From: Pseudonocardia sp. DSM 110487
Lineage (GTDB): Bacteria; Actinomycetota; Actinomycetes; Mycobacteriales; Pseudonocardiaceae
Length of the DNA stretch: 64,000 nucleotides
Assembly: GCF_019468565.1 (NCBI RefSeq)
Contig: NZ_CP080521.1
Coordinates: forward strand, 3,286,001 to 3,350,000
Direction of reading: 5' to 3'
The first letter of the stretch is position 1. Every line of letters begins with the position of its first letter. Below the pieces are notes generated by a model that was not told the origin of the DNA, ran no database searches, and saw nothing but the letters and a program-made list of their open reading frames with translations. Of the stretch, positions 7,741-15,247 are shown in pieces. Position numbers and translations under genes: made by a program.

Positions 7741-8601
7741 TCACGCGGGCGCCTCGACCCCGCCCGGCCTGCGGGGCAGGCCGAAGATGCCGGTGATCGC
7801 CCGCTCGCGCGGCCCGGCAGGGAGGCCGGCGAGCAGGCCGACGCCGCGGGCATCCGCGCTGGTGTAGTACCGCCGCCGTGGGCGCGGCGCGTCGACGGCC
7901 CGCACGACCACCTGCGCGGCCTTCGTCACCGATCCGAGGCGTTGCCGCGCGGTGGCGGCGTCGACGGCGTCGAGCTGGGCGCGGTAGAGCGTGAGCTGCC
8001 GGGGGTCGACGCCGTGCAGCGCGGCCTGCGCGGCGGTGGCCGCCTTGGTGAAGATCTCGGTCTCCAGCGCGCCCGGCACCACCACGACGACCGGGATCCC
8101 CCAGGGTGCGAGCTCGATCCGCGCTGCGTCGGACAGTGACTCCAAGGCCGCCTTGCTGGCCGACAACGGCCCGAGGAAGGGGAGTGCGACGCGCCCGGTG
8201 GCGGCGCTGATGTTGACGACCCGCCCCGGTGCCGTGCGCAGCAGCGGCAGGAACGCCCGCGTGACGCGCGCCGGGCCGAAGACGTTGACGTCGAACTGCC
8301 GCTGCCACTCCTCGGCAGGCAGCAGCTCCTGCGGGCCCTGCACGATCACGCCGGCGTTGTTCACGACGGCGCGCAGACCCCCTGGCTCGGCCGCCCCGAC
8401 CTCCTCCGCCGCCGCGGCGACGCTCGCCTCGTCGGTGACGTCGAGCCGCAGGACGCGGACCCCGGGAGCGTCGAGCTGCGGGTACTTGCGCGGGTCGCGG
8501 ACGCCCGCATGCACCTGGTAGCCCTTCGCTGCCAGTGCCTGCGCCGTGGCCAGTCCCAGGCCCGCGCCCGCCCCGGTGATGAGGACAGCCTTGCTCGCCA
8601 T
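7741..8601 (-). CDS. SDR-family protein lacking the catalytic tyrosine
   Basis: The 286-residue protein has the classical short-chain dehydrogenase Rossmann motif (LITGAGAGLGLATA, residues 7-20), DVT at 54-56, NNAG at 81-84 and the Ser strand VVNISAATG. Where the family has YxxxK it reads GPLSASKAALE: Lys150 is present but residue 146 is Leu (codon TTG at 8164-8166) instead of Tyr. Reductase chemistry is therefore doubtful. The gene is divergent from a PadR regulator across a clear dyad at 8623-8652, suggesting co-regulation. It may be a non-catalytic or recently inactivated SDR. Confidence 0.85.
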   Translation of the reverse strand: MASKAVLITGAGAGLGLATAQALAAKGYQVHAGVRDPRKYPQLDAPGVRVLRLDVTDEASVAAAAEEVGAAEPGGLRAVVNNAGVIVQGPQELLPAEEWQRQFDVNVFGPARVTRAFLPLLRTAPGRVVNISAATGRVALPFLGPLSASKAALESLSDAARIELAPWGIPVVVVVPGALETEIFTKAATAAQAALHGVDPRQLTLYRAQLDAVDAATARQRLGSVTKAAQVVVRAVDAPRPRRRYYTSADARGVGLLAGLPAGPRERAITGIFGLPRRPGGVEAPA

Positions 8602-8622
8602 TCCTGCACCCTCCGTCGCGAC

Positions 8623-8652
8623 ATGTAGGATCGAACATGTTGAAGCCTACAT
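8623..8652. promoter_or_regulatory. PadR-type operator (30-bp dyad)
   Basis: The arms ATGTAGG (8623-8629) and CCTACAT (8646-8652) flank a central AACATGTT (8634-8641). All three share the same symmetry centre. PadR regulators typically bind ATGT/ACAT dyads, and the site lies between the divergent SDR (8601) and PadR (8699) genes. Assignment to this regulator is inference from position and motif. Confidence 0.7.
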
Positions 8653-8698
8653 ATCGGCCTCCACCTGTCAAGGTCCACCGTCACGTAGGGTCGCTGCC

Positions 8699-9226
8699 AT
8701 GTCGCTCCGGTACGGCGTGCTCGGGCTGCTCGCCGGCGAGCCCGCCAGCGGCTACGACCTCGCGCGGCGCTTCGAGGAGGCGCTCGGCTCGATCTGGCCC
8801 GCCAAGCACCCGCAGATCTACGGCGAGCTCACGAGGCTCGCCGATGAGGGCATGATCGAGGTCGCCGAGGAGGGGGCGCGGGGGCGCAAGGTCTACTGCG
8901 TGACCGAGGCCGGCCTTGCCGACATCCGCGAGTGGCTGGCGGCGGGCGACGTAGACCACACCGTGCGCCTCGAGCCGCTGCTGCGGTCGTTCTTCTTCTG
9001 GCTGGCGCGGCCGGAGGACCTGCAGCGCCACCTCACCCGCGAGGCGGCGTACTACCGCGAGACGGCTCAGCGCTACCGCGGCTACGCCGATGCGAAGGAT
9101 CGGGGCGAGTTCGGCGACAGCCCGCAGACGATGTCGTTGCGGGTGGCGATCGAGGCCGGCATCAGGCTCTACGAGGCGCTCGCCGACTGGGCGGAGTGGG
9201 CACAGACGGTCCCGCCGGCCAGATGA
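8699..9226 (+). CDS. PadR-family transcriptional regulator
   Basis: The 175-residue protein starts at ATG 8699 with MSLRYGVLGLLAGEPASGYD, the diagnostic PadR winged-helix opening. It continues with AKHPQIYGELTRLADEGMIE and the wing (ARGRKVYCVTEAGLADIREW). Residues 90-170 form the C-terminal helical dimerisation domain (PadR subtype with Vir_act_alpha_C). PadR proteins repress detoxification genes and are released by small aromatic ligands. It overlaps the next gene by 4 nt (ATGA), so the two are translationally coupled. It likely represses both itself and the divergent SDR. Confidence 0.9.
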   Translation: MSLRYGVLGLLAGEPASGYDLARRFEEALGSIWPAKHPQIYGELTRLADEGMIEVAEEGARGRKVYCVTEAGLADIREWLAAGDVDHTVRLEPLLRSFFFWLARPEDLQRHLTREAAYYRETAQRYRGYADAKDRGEFGDSPQTMSLRVAIEAGIRLYEALADWAEWAQTVPPAR

Positions 9227-9951
9227 GACAGGTGCTGGTGGTCACCGGCGGCAGCCGGGGGATCGGCGCGGCGATCACGCGAGCGGCCCATGCGCGCGGG
9301 TACGCAGTCTGCGTCGCATACGCGCGTGATGACGGCGCGGCCGACCGGCTGCGCGCCGAACTGCCCGGCGTCGTGGCAGTCCGGGCCGACGTCGCCGACC
9401 CGGCTTCCGCGACCGCGCTCTTCGATGCAGCGGAGGAGTCGCTGGGCCCGGTCACCGGGCTGGTCAACAACGCGGGCGTCACCGGGCCGCTTGGCCGGTT
9501 CGTGGACGCCTCGGCGGCGACGCTGCGCCGGGTGCTCGACGTCAACGTCCTCGGCACGATGCTCTGCGCGCACGAGGCGGTGCGGCGCTGGGAGGCGCAG
9601 GGTGCGGCGGGCCGGATCGTCAACGTCTCCTCGAGGGCGGCCGGGCTCGGCTCGCCCGGCGAGTACGTGCACTACGCCGCGAGCAAGGCGGCCGTCGAGA
9701 CGTTCACGCTGGGGCTGGCCAAGGAGGTCGCGGCGCAGGGGATCCGGGTCAACGGCGTCGCGCCCGGCATGATCCGCACCGACATCCACGCGACGGCGGG
9801 CGACCCCGGCCGGCTGGAGCGCGTGGTCGGCCGGGTGCCGATGGGGCGGGCCGGGGAGCCTGCGGAGATCGCCGCTGCGGTGCTGTGGCTGCTCTCGGAC
9901 GAGGCGTCCTATGTCACGGGTGCGGTGCTCCAGGTCGGCGGCGGGCTCTGA
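9223..9951 (+). CDS. SDR-family oxidoreductase (FabG-like)
   Basis: The 242-residue protein is a complete classical SDR: TGGSRGIGAAI near the N-terminus, NNAG in LVNNAGVTG, the Ser strand IVNVSSRAAG, YAASK as the YxxxK active site, and the C-terminal PMGRAGEPAEIAAAVLWLLS and GAVLQVGGG block. It is an NAD(P)-dependent alcohol/ketone oxidoreductase of the 3-oxoacyl-reductase-like type. The substrate is unknown. Its ATG overlaps the PadR stop (ATGA), so it is the second gene of the PadR operon. In contrast to the upstream divergent SDR, all catalytic residues are present. Confidence 0.9.
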   Translation: MRQVLVVTGGSRGIGAAITRAAHARGYAVCVAYARDDGAADRLRAELPGVVAVRADVADPASATALFDAAEESLGPVTGLVNNAGVTGPLGRFVDASAATLRRVLDVNVLGTMLCAHEAVRRWEAQGAAGRIVNVSSRAAGLGSPGEYVHYAASKAAVETFTLGLAKEVAAQGIRVNGVAPGMIRTDIHATAGDPGRLERVVGRVPMGRAGEPAEIAAAVLWLLSDEASYVTGAVLQVGGGL

Positions 9952-9993
9952 CCGTCCCTCCCTGAGGTCGGTGGTCGGCGACACAGGAAAATC

Positions 9994-10041
9994 AGTTGTA
10001 GAGGCCAACTAACTGCGTATAGTTGTTGGTAGCAACCAACT
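9994..10041. promoter_or_regulatory. MarR-type operators (AGTTG...CAACT pairs)
   Basis: Two inverted AGTTG/CAACT pairs precede the MarR gene: 9994-9998 with 10006-10010 (7-nt spacer) and 10021-10025 with 10037-10041 (11-nt spacer). The second also contains GTTGGT-AGCA-ACCAAC. Such TTG/CAA dyads are typical autoregulatory MarR sites. This region must also contain the operon promoter. Confidence 0.6.
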
Positions 10042-10052
10042 GGGAGGCTCCT

Positions 10053-10532
10053 GTGATCACCACGGCTACCGCGGGCGAGCTGCTGGAGCTCCTGCGCACG
10101 ATCATGCAGGCGAACCGGACGGCGCGACTCGGTCCCGAGGCGGAGGGCATGCCCGGCTGGAAGTTCGCCGTGCTCGGCCTGCTCGCCAGGGAGGGCGAGC
10201 AGCGCCTCGGCCAGGTCGCGGCGCACCTCGAGGTCGACCCCTCCGTGGCCAGCCGCCAGGTGGCCACCCTGGAGCAACTCGGGTACGTCACGCGCCGCCC
10301 CGACCCCGCGGACGGCCGCGCGCAGCTGCTCGCCGTCACGCCCGCGGGACTTGCCGCCCGTGACGGGTACCTCGCCCTGCGGGCCCGTTGGGTGGCCGAT
10401 GCCCTCCACGGATGGGACGACGCCGAGGTCGCCCACCTCGTGGCGAGGGTGAAGCAGCTCGTCGACGAGCTGCACTGCGCGATCGCCGCCCACCAGCGAC
10501 CGGCCGTGCGAGCGGCTCGACCCGCCTCCTGA
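10053..10532 (+). CDS. MarR-family transcriptional regulator
   Basis: The 159-residue product is read from GTG 10053, which follows GGGAGG with good spacing. A longer start at 10023 would lie inside the operator. The HTH (RLGQVAAHLEVDPSVASRQV) and the wing (YVTRRPDPADGRAQLLAVTP) are classical MarR. Residues 105-145 form the C-terminal dimer helices. It lies 56 bp upstream of an MFS efflux-type gene on the same strand, so it probably represses this MarR-MFS-YceI operon and responds to a compound exported by the pump. Confidence 0.88.
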   Translation: MITTATAGELLELLRTIMQANRTARLGPEAEGMPGWKFAVLGLLAREGEQRLGQVAAHLEVDPSVASRQVATLEQLGYVTRRPDPADGRAQLLAVTPAGLAARDGYLALRARWVADALHGWDDAEVAHLVARVKQLVDELHCAIAAHQRPAVRAARPAS

Positions 10533-10588
10533 ACCACCACCACACGCGTGCCCGAGCAGAGACCCGAGCATCGGCCCGAGGAGAAGGA

Positions 10589-13099
10589 TTGACCACCACA
10601 GCGGAGGAGACGCTGCCCGTCGAGGCCGCCGTCGCCCGCCGACCGGCCGCCGCGGACAGCGGCCGGATGTCGCGCCGGCAGACCCTGGAGGCGCTCTCCG
10701 GGATGCTGCTCGCGATGTTCACGGCGTTCCTGTCGTCGACGATCGTGTCGAACGCGCTGCCGACGATCATCACCGACCTGCACGGCACGCAGAGCCAGTA
10801 CACCTGGGTGGTCACCGCCACCCTGCTCGCCTCCACGGCCACCACGCCGATCTGGGGCAAGCTCGCCGACCTGTTCAGCAAGAAGCTGCTGGTCCAGGCC
10901 TCGATCACGATCTTCACGGTCGGCTCGATCCTCGCCGGGTTCTCCCAGTCGGTCGGCACGCTGATCGGCTGGCGGGTGCTGCAAGGGATCGGCCTCGGCG
11001 GGCTGCAGGCACTGATCATGATCGTGATGGCGGCGATGATCAGCCCGCGGGAGCGGGGCCGCTACACCGGGATCATCTCCACCGTCATGTCGGTGGCGCC
11101 CGTCGCGGGCCCGCTGATCGGCGGCCTCATCGTCGACACCGACTGGCTGGGCTGGCGGTGGTGCTTCTGGGTGGGTGCGCCGCTGGCGGTCGTCGCGCTC
11201 GTCGTCGTGCAGCGCACGCTCAACCTGCCGGTCGTCAAGCGCAAGGTCAGCATCGACTACCTCGGGGCCGCGCTCATCGCCGGTGGCGTGTCGGCCCTGC
11301 TGATCTGGGTGACGCTCGCCGGCAACCAGTTCGCATGGGACTCCACCGCGTCGTACGCCCTCGCAGGGCTCGGCGCCGTGCTGATCGTGCTCTTCCTGGT
11401 GGTGGAGGCGCGGGCGACGGAGCCGATCATCCCGCTGCGCCTGTTCCGCGACCGCACCACCACGCTTTCCATCCTCGCGAGCATCGCGGTCGGCGTGGCC
11501 ATGTTCGGCGGCGCCGTCTTCCTCGGCCAGTACTTCCAGATCGCGCGTGGCTACTCGCCGACCGTGGCAGGCCTGCTCACGCTGCCGATGATCGCCGGAT
11601 CGATGATCGCGGCGACCGGATCCGGCATGCTCATCACGCGCTACGGCAAGTGGAAGATCTACCTGGTCCTCGGCGGGATCTTCCTGCTCGCCGGCTTCGG
11701 CATGCTGTCGACGATCGACCACAGCACGAACGTCGTGTTGCTCGGGGTCTTCCTGTTCGTCCTCGGCCTCGGCATGGGCATGTCGATGCAGAACCTCGTG
11801 CTGGCCGTGCAGAACTCCGTGGCCGCGGCCGACCTGGGCGCCGCAAGCTCCACCGTCACGTTCTTCCGCTCGATGGGCGGCACGATCGGCGTGTCGGTCC
11901 TCGGCGCCGTGCTCGCCTCCCGGGTCAGCGAGCTGACCTCGGAGGGGCTCGCCGCCGCCGGGGTGGGCGGGTCGGCCGACGGCGTAGGCATCGGCAGCCT
12001 GAACGAGCTGCCTCCCGCGATCGCCGGCATCGTCCGCGCTGCCTACGGCGACGCCACCGCGCTGATCTTCATGATCGCCGGTGCACTCGCGATCGTCACG
12101 TTTCTCGCCGTGCTGGCCATCCGCGAGGTGCCACTGCGCACCGATACGGGAATGGAGCGGGAACGGGCCGAGGCCCAGGCGGCCGCTGACCGGATCTCCC
12201 CGAACGGCACGGGGGCTCACGAGTGGGAGCAGGCGAGCAACGGTCACCGGCCCTCGGGTGGGGAGGCGCGGTACGCCGCTGCCGCCCCCGCGCGGCCGTC
12301 CCCGCGGCCGCGCTCGACCGGTCCTGGCGTGCACGGCACCATCTCCCGGGCCGACGGTGCGGCGCTCGACGGGGCCGTCGTCGCCGTCACGGACCAGGGC
12401 GGGAAGCAGGAGGGCAGCACGACAACCGGCCGCGACGGCGGCTACCGGATCACGCTGCCGACCGGTGGCACCTACCTCGTCGTCGCCGCATCCGGTGCGC
12501 TGGAGCCGCACGCCGCGCTGGTGCCGGTCGTCGACGAGCCCGTCCGGCACGACATCGTGCTCGCCGGGAGCAGCGGGGTGCGGGGCGCCGTCACGAGCGG
12601 GGACGCGGCGCCCGTGCCCGACGCGTCCGTCACGCTGATCGACGTGCGGGGCGCCGTCGCCGGCGCCGGCCGCAGCGACGGCGGCGGCGGCCGGTACCGC
12701 ATCCCCGGAGTGCCGGAGGGCCAGTACACGCTGGCCGCCACGGCGCCCGGCCACCCACCGGTTGCGGTGAGCGTGCGGCTGAACGACGGCCGGTACACCG
12801 AGCGCGACCTCGCGCTGCCCACCCGCGCCGTCCTGCGCGGCACGGTCGTCGCGACCGGCGCCCTCGTCGGCCACGCGCTCGCCACGCTCGTGGACGCAGA
12901 CGGTGGGGTGGTCGCGTCCGCGGTCACCGGCCCCGACGGCGCGTTCGAGTTCGCCGACCTGCCCGCCGGCACCTACACGCTCACCGCCCGCGGCTACGAC
13001 CCCGTGGCGCAGGTCGTCCACGTGGCGGCCGGGACGACCGCCACCGCGGTCGTCGAGCTCGTGCCGCCGTCCGTCGAGGCCGAGCGGGTGACCCGGTGA
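10589..13099 (+). CDS. DHA2-family MFS transporter fused to three CarboxypepD-regulatory-like repeats
   Basis: The 836-residue protein starts best at TTG 10589, preceded by GAGGAG. Residues about 25-520 form a 14-TM DHA2/EmrB-QacA drug:H+ antiporter, with motif A-like GKLADLFSKK and motif C-like SVAPVAGPLIGG. After a polar linker (520-570) come three beta-sandwich repeats at about 575-655, 656-745 and 746-830. Each ends in a YRI/YTL strand such as DLPAGTYTLTARG, as in carboxypeptidase regulatory or Cna-B domains. The tail follows TM14, whose side could not be determined by eye. The stop overlaps the next start (GTGA). The pump-repeat fusion plus the repeat in the next gene suggests that the two proteins work together. 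Confidence 0.88.
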   Translation: MTTTAEETLPVEAAVARRPAAADSGRMSRRQTLEALSGMLLAMFTAFLSSTIVSNALPTIITDLHGTQSQYTWVVTATLLASTATTPIWGKLADLFSKKLLVQASITIFTVGSILAGFSQSVGTLIGWRVLQGIGLGGLQALIMIVMAAMISPRERGRYTGIISTVMSVAPVAGPLIGGLIVDTDWLGWRWCFWVGAPLAVVALVVVQRTLNLPVVKRKVSIDYLGAALIAGGVSALLIWVTLAGNQFAWDSTASYALAGLGAVLIVLFLVVEARATEPIIPLRLFRDRTTTLSILASIAVGVAMFGGAVFLGQYFQIARGYSPTVAGLLTLPMIAGSMIAATGSGMLITRYGKWKIYLVLGGIFLLAGFGMLSTIDHSTNVVLLGVFLFVLGLGMGMSMQNLVLAVQNSVAAADLGAASSTVTFFRSMGGTIGVSVLGAVLASRVSELTSEGLAAAGVGGSADGVGIGSLNELPPAIAGIVRAAYGDATALIFMIAGALAIVTFLAVLAIREVPLRTDTGMERERAEAQAAADRISPNGTGAHEWEQASNGHRPSGGEARYAAAAPARPSPRPRSTGPGVHGTISRADGAALDGAVVAVTDQGGKQEGSTTTGRDGGYRITLPTGGTYLVVAASGALEPHAALVPVVDEPVRHDIVLAGSSGVRGAVTSGDAAPVPDASVTLIDVRGAVAGAGRSDGGGGRYRIPGVPEGQYTLAATAPGHPPVAVSVRLNDGRYTERDLALPTRAVLRGTVVATGALVGHALATLVDADGGVVASAVTGPDGAFEFADLPAGTYTLTARGYDPVAQVVHVAAGTTATAVVELVPPSVEAERVTR

Positions 13100-13938
13100 G
13101 TGGGGGAGCGGTGGCAGGTCGGCTCGCCACCCCCGACGGCCGGCCGGTCGCCGGGACCCTCACCGCGGTCGACGTCGCGGGCGCGCAGGCGGCGCTCACG
13201 TCGAGCGGCGACGACGGGCACTTCCTCCTCGACGGGTTGCCCGCGGGCGGCTACACGCTCGTGGTCGCCGCGCCCGGCCGGCAGCCGCGCGCCAGCACGG
13301 TGACGGTGGCCGACGACCGGATCACCCCACTCGGAGTGCTCGAGCTCGCGCCCGAGGGCGGAACCGTGCTGCCCGCTCCGGGCACGTGGACGATCGACCC
13401 GCAGCATTCGAGCATCCGCGTGAGCGCCCTGCACCTTGGCATGAGCCGCATCCACGCCCGCCTGCCGCGCTTCACCGGTCACATCGAGGTGGCCGACCCG
13501 CTCGAAGGCAGCTCGGTGGAGGTCGCCATGGACCCGGCCGCCGTCGACTCCGCCGAACCGGACCGCGACGCCCACCTGCGCGGCCCCGACTTCCTCGACG
13601 TCGCCCGCTACCCGGAGATCCGCTACAAGAGCGAGGGCGTGCGGCGCATCGACGCGGAGCGCTTCACCCTCGACGGAGTGCTCACCCTCAAGGACGTGAG
13701 CGCCGCCGTGCCATTGCACGTCGTCTACGGCGGTACCGGCCCCGATCTCGCGGGCGGCGTACGCGCCGCGTTCTCTGCGACCGCGGAGATCTCCCGCGAC
13801 GACTTCGCGATCAGCTGGAACCAGTCGGTGCTCGCCGGCGTGCTGGCCGTCGGCCGGACCCTGCGCGTCGAGATCGACATCCAGGCCTTCCGCGTCGAAG
13901 AGACCGCGCGAACAGGCGTGCCACCGGTGGTCGAGTAG
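13096..13938 (+). CDS. YceI-family protein with N-terminal CarboxypepD-regulatory-like repeat
   Basis: The 280-residue protein starts at GTG 13096, overlapping the pump's stop. Residues 1-80 are a fourth copy of the beta-sandwich repeat found in the upstream transporter (GLPAGGYTLVVAAPG). Residues 95-270 are a YceI domain (GTWTIDPQHSSIRVSALHLG, HLRGPDFLDVARYPEIRYKS, FTLDGVLTLKDVSAAVPLHV). YceI proteins form lipocalin-like beta barrels that hold isoprenoid or other lipids. No signal peptide is visible, so it is probably cytoplasmic. A hydrophobic-ligand carrier working with the pump is plausible but inferred. A perfect hairpin immediately follows. Confidence 0.88.
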   Translation: MSGGAVAGRLATPDGRPVAGTLTAVDVAGAQAALTSSGDDGHFLLDGLPAGGYTLVVAAPGRQPRASTVTVADDRITPLGVLELAPEGGTVLPAPGTWTIDPQHSSIRVSALHLGMSRIHARLPRFTGHIEVADPLEGSSVEVAMDPAAVDSAEPDRDAHLRGPDFLDVARYPEIRYKSEGVRRIDAERFTLDGVLTLKDVSAAVPLHVVYGGTGPDLAGGVRAAFSATAEISRDDFAISWNQSVLAGVLAVGRTLRVEIDIQAFRVEETARTGVPPVVE

Positions 13939-13961
13939 GGACGGCGCCCCAGCGCCGTCCC
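13938..13961 (+). terminator. Hairpin terminator after the YceI gene
   Basis: GGGACGGCGC, loop CCCA, GCGCCGTCCC: a perfect 10-bp GC stem starting at the last base of the YceI stop codon. There is no T-tract, as is common in high-GC actinobacterial terminators. It separates the convergent epimerase-like gene. Confidence 0.7.
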
Positions 13962-14020
13962 GTATCGAGACCACAATCCCCGAGGCGGCTCCGGTCTCGA
14001 TCCGCGCCGGCCCTGGCGGG

Positions 14021-15070
14021 CTACGGACGCGTGCCGGCGCCCGTGGCCACCTCCCCGGCCCGCAACGGCCCGCTGGTGGCAGGGGCGAGCGGAGGCGTGT
14101 CCATTCCCGCGCCGTCGCGGAGCCCTGCGAGGAACTCAGCGAGGGTGTCGGTGGCACTGTGTCGCGGTTGCCAGCCGAGCTCGGTTCGGGCGCGCGCCGT
14201 GCTCATGATCGGCAACCGGAGCATGGCGTCGAACAGGTGGGGCGCGGCCGGGTGCATGCGCAACTGCCACGTCGTGGCGACCGCTCCCCGCACGACCGGG
14301 AGCGGCAGTCGCACCGTGCGTGCGCCGAGCAGGCGGGCGAGCTCCCGCGCGTCGATCGGCGGGTCGGCGGCGAGGTTGAACGCGCCGCGCACGTCCCGGA
14401 CCACGGCCTGCCGGAACGCCGCTGCGGCGTCGAGCGAGTGCACCACCTGGAAGCGCAGGCCCGGCAGGCGCGGCACGACCGGGATCAGCCCCGCCCGCAC
14501 GAGCCGGTTCGGCAGGAGCGGTCCGATGAACAGCCTGCGCTGCTCGGTGCTCGCCTCCCGCTTGAAGATGAAACCTGGCCGGATCCGCACGACGCGCGTC
14601 TGCGGCTGCTCGACCTCGAGGTGGTCCAGCACCCGCTCCATGTAGGCCTTCTCCCGCGTGTAGCCGGCGGTCGGCCACCCGTGCGTGGGCCAGCTCTCGT
14701 CGACCTCCGTGTCCTTCGGGCCGGGCGAGTAGGCCCCCACCGACGAGGCGTACACGAGCGTGCGCACCCCGGCTTCGACCGCGGCGCGGAACACCCGGAT
14801 CCCGCCGAGGACGTTGACCCGCCACGTGAGCACCGGGTCGTGCGTGGGCTGGATCAGCCAGGCCAGGTGCACCACGGCGTCCGCTCCCCGCAGGTGGGCG
14901 GCAATGTCGTCGGAGGCGATGTCAGCCGCCGCCCACTCGACGCCGTCCGGGTGCCACCCCGGCAGCCGCCGGGCGAGCCCGAGCACCGAGGTGACCTCGG
15001 GTTCCGCGGCGAGCGCTTGGACGAGACTGGTCCCGACGTTCCCGGTGGCACCCACGACGACGACGCGCAT
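14021..15070 (-). CDS. NAD-dependent epimerase/dehydratase (extended SDR)
   Basis: The 349-residue protein starts MRVVVVGATGNVGTSLVQAL, a GxxGxxG Rossmann motif for NAD(P). It has the extended-SDR pattern: DIASDD, VVHLAW, YASSVGAYSPG and the active-site YTREK (YxxxK). The C-terminal half has RPGFIFKR and FNLAADPPIDARELARLLGA, as in sugar-nucleotide epimerases and NDP-sugar dehydratase-like proteins. No sugar pathway is adjacent, so the substrate is open. It is monocistronic and convergent with the YceI operon. Confidence 0.85.
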   Translation of the reverse strand: MRVVVVGATGNVGTSLVQALAAEPEVTSVLGLARRLPGWHPDGVEWAAADIASDDIAAHLRGADAVVHLAWLIQPTHDPVLTWRVNVLGGIRVFRAAVEAGVRTLVYASSVGAYSPGPKDTEVDESWPTHGWPTAGYTREKAYMERVLDHLEVEQPQTRVVRIRPGFIFKREASTEQRRLFIGPLLPNRLVRAGLIPVVPRLPGLRFQVVHSLDAAAAFRQAVVRDVRGAFNLAADPPIDARELARLLGARTVRLPLPVVRGAVATTWQLRMHPAAPHLFDAMLRLPIMSTARARTELGWQPRHSATDTLAEFLAGLRDGAGMDTPPLAPATSGPLRAGEVATGAGTRP

Positions 15071-15120
15071 GCCCGAGGGTGACCCAATGCGGTCACGGCA
15101 AACGGGCCGCGCGTGTCAGC

Positions 15121-15166
15121 AAAGTGGCTTTACTGCCACGACGTGGCGCGAAAGTGGCTTTGCTGC
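15121..15166. repeat. Two 16-bp direct repeats AAAGTGGCTTTRCTGC, 30 bp apart
   Basis: Copies at 15121-15136 and 15151-15166 differ at one base (A/G). Each is itself a small AAAG-TGG-CTTT inverted repeat, and the first is extended by CAG/CTG on either side. They lie about 80-125 bp upstream of the TPP-enzyme start and downstream of the divergent epimerase start. They could be regulator sites or a dispersed intergenic repeat. Confidence 0.6.
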
Positions 15167-15247
15167 AACCGCCGCCGGTGTCGCGAGCCCGATCTCGGGT
15201 AGCCGATGGGGACGACCCGTGAGCGACAGCAGTGGAGGCGAGTGCAC

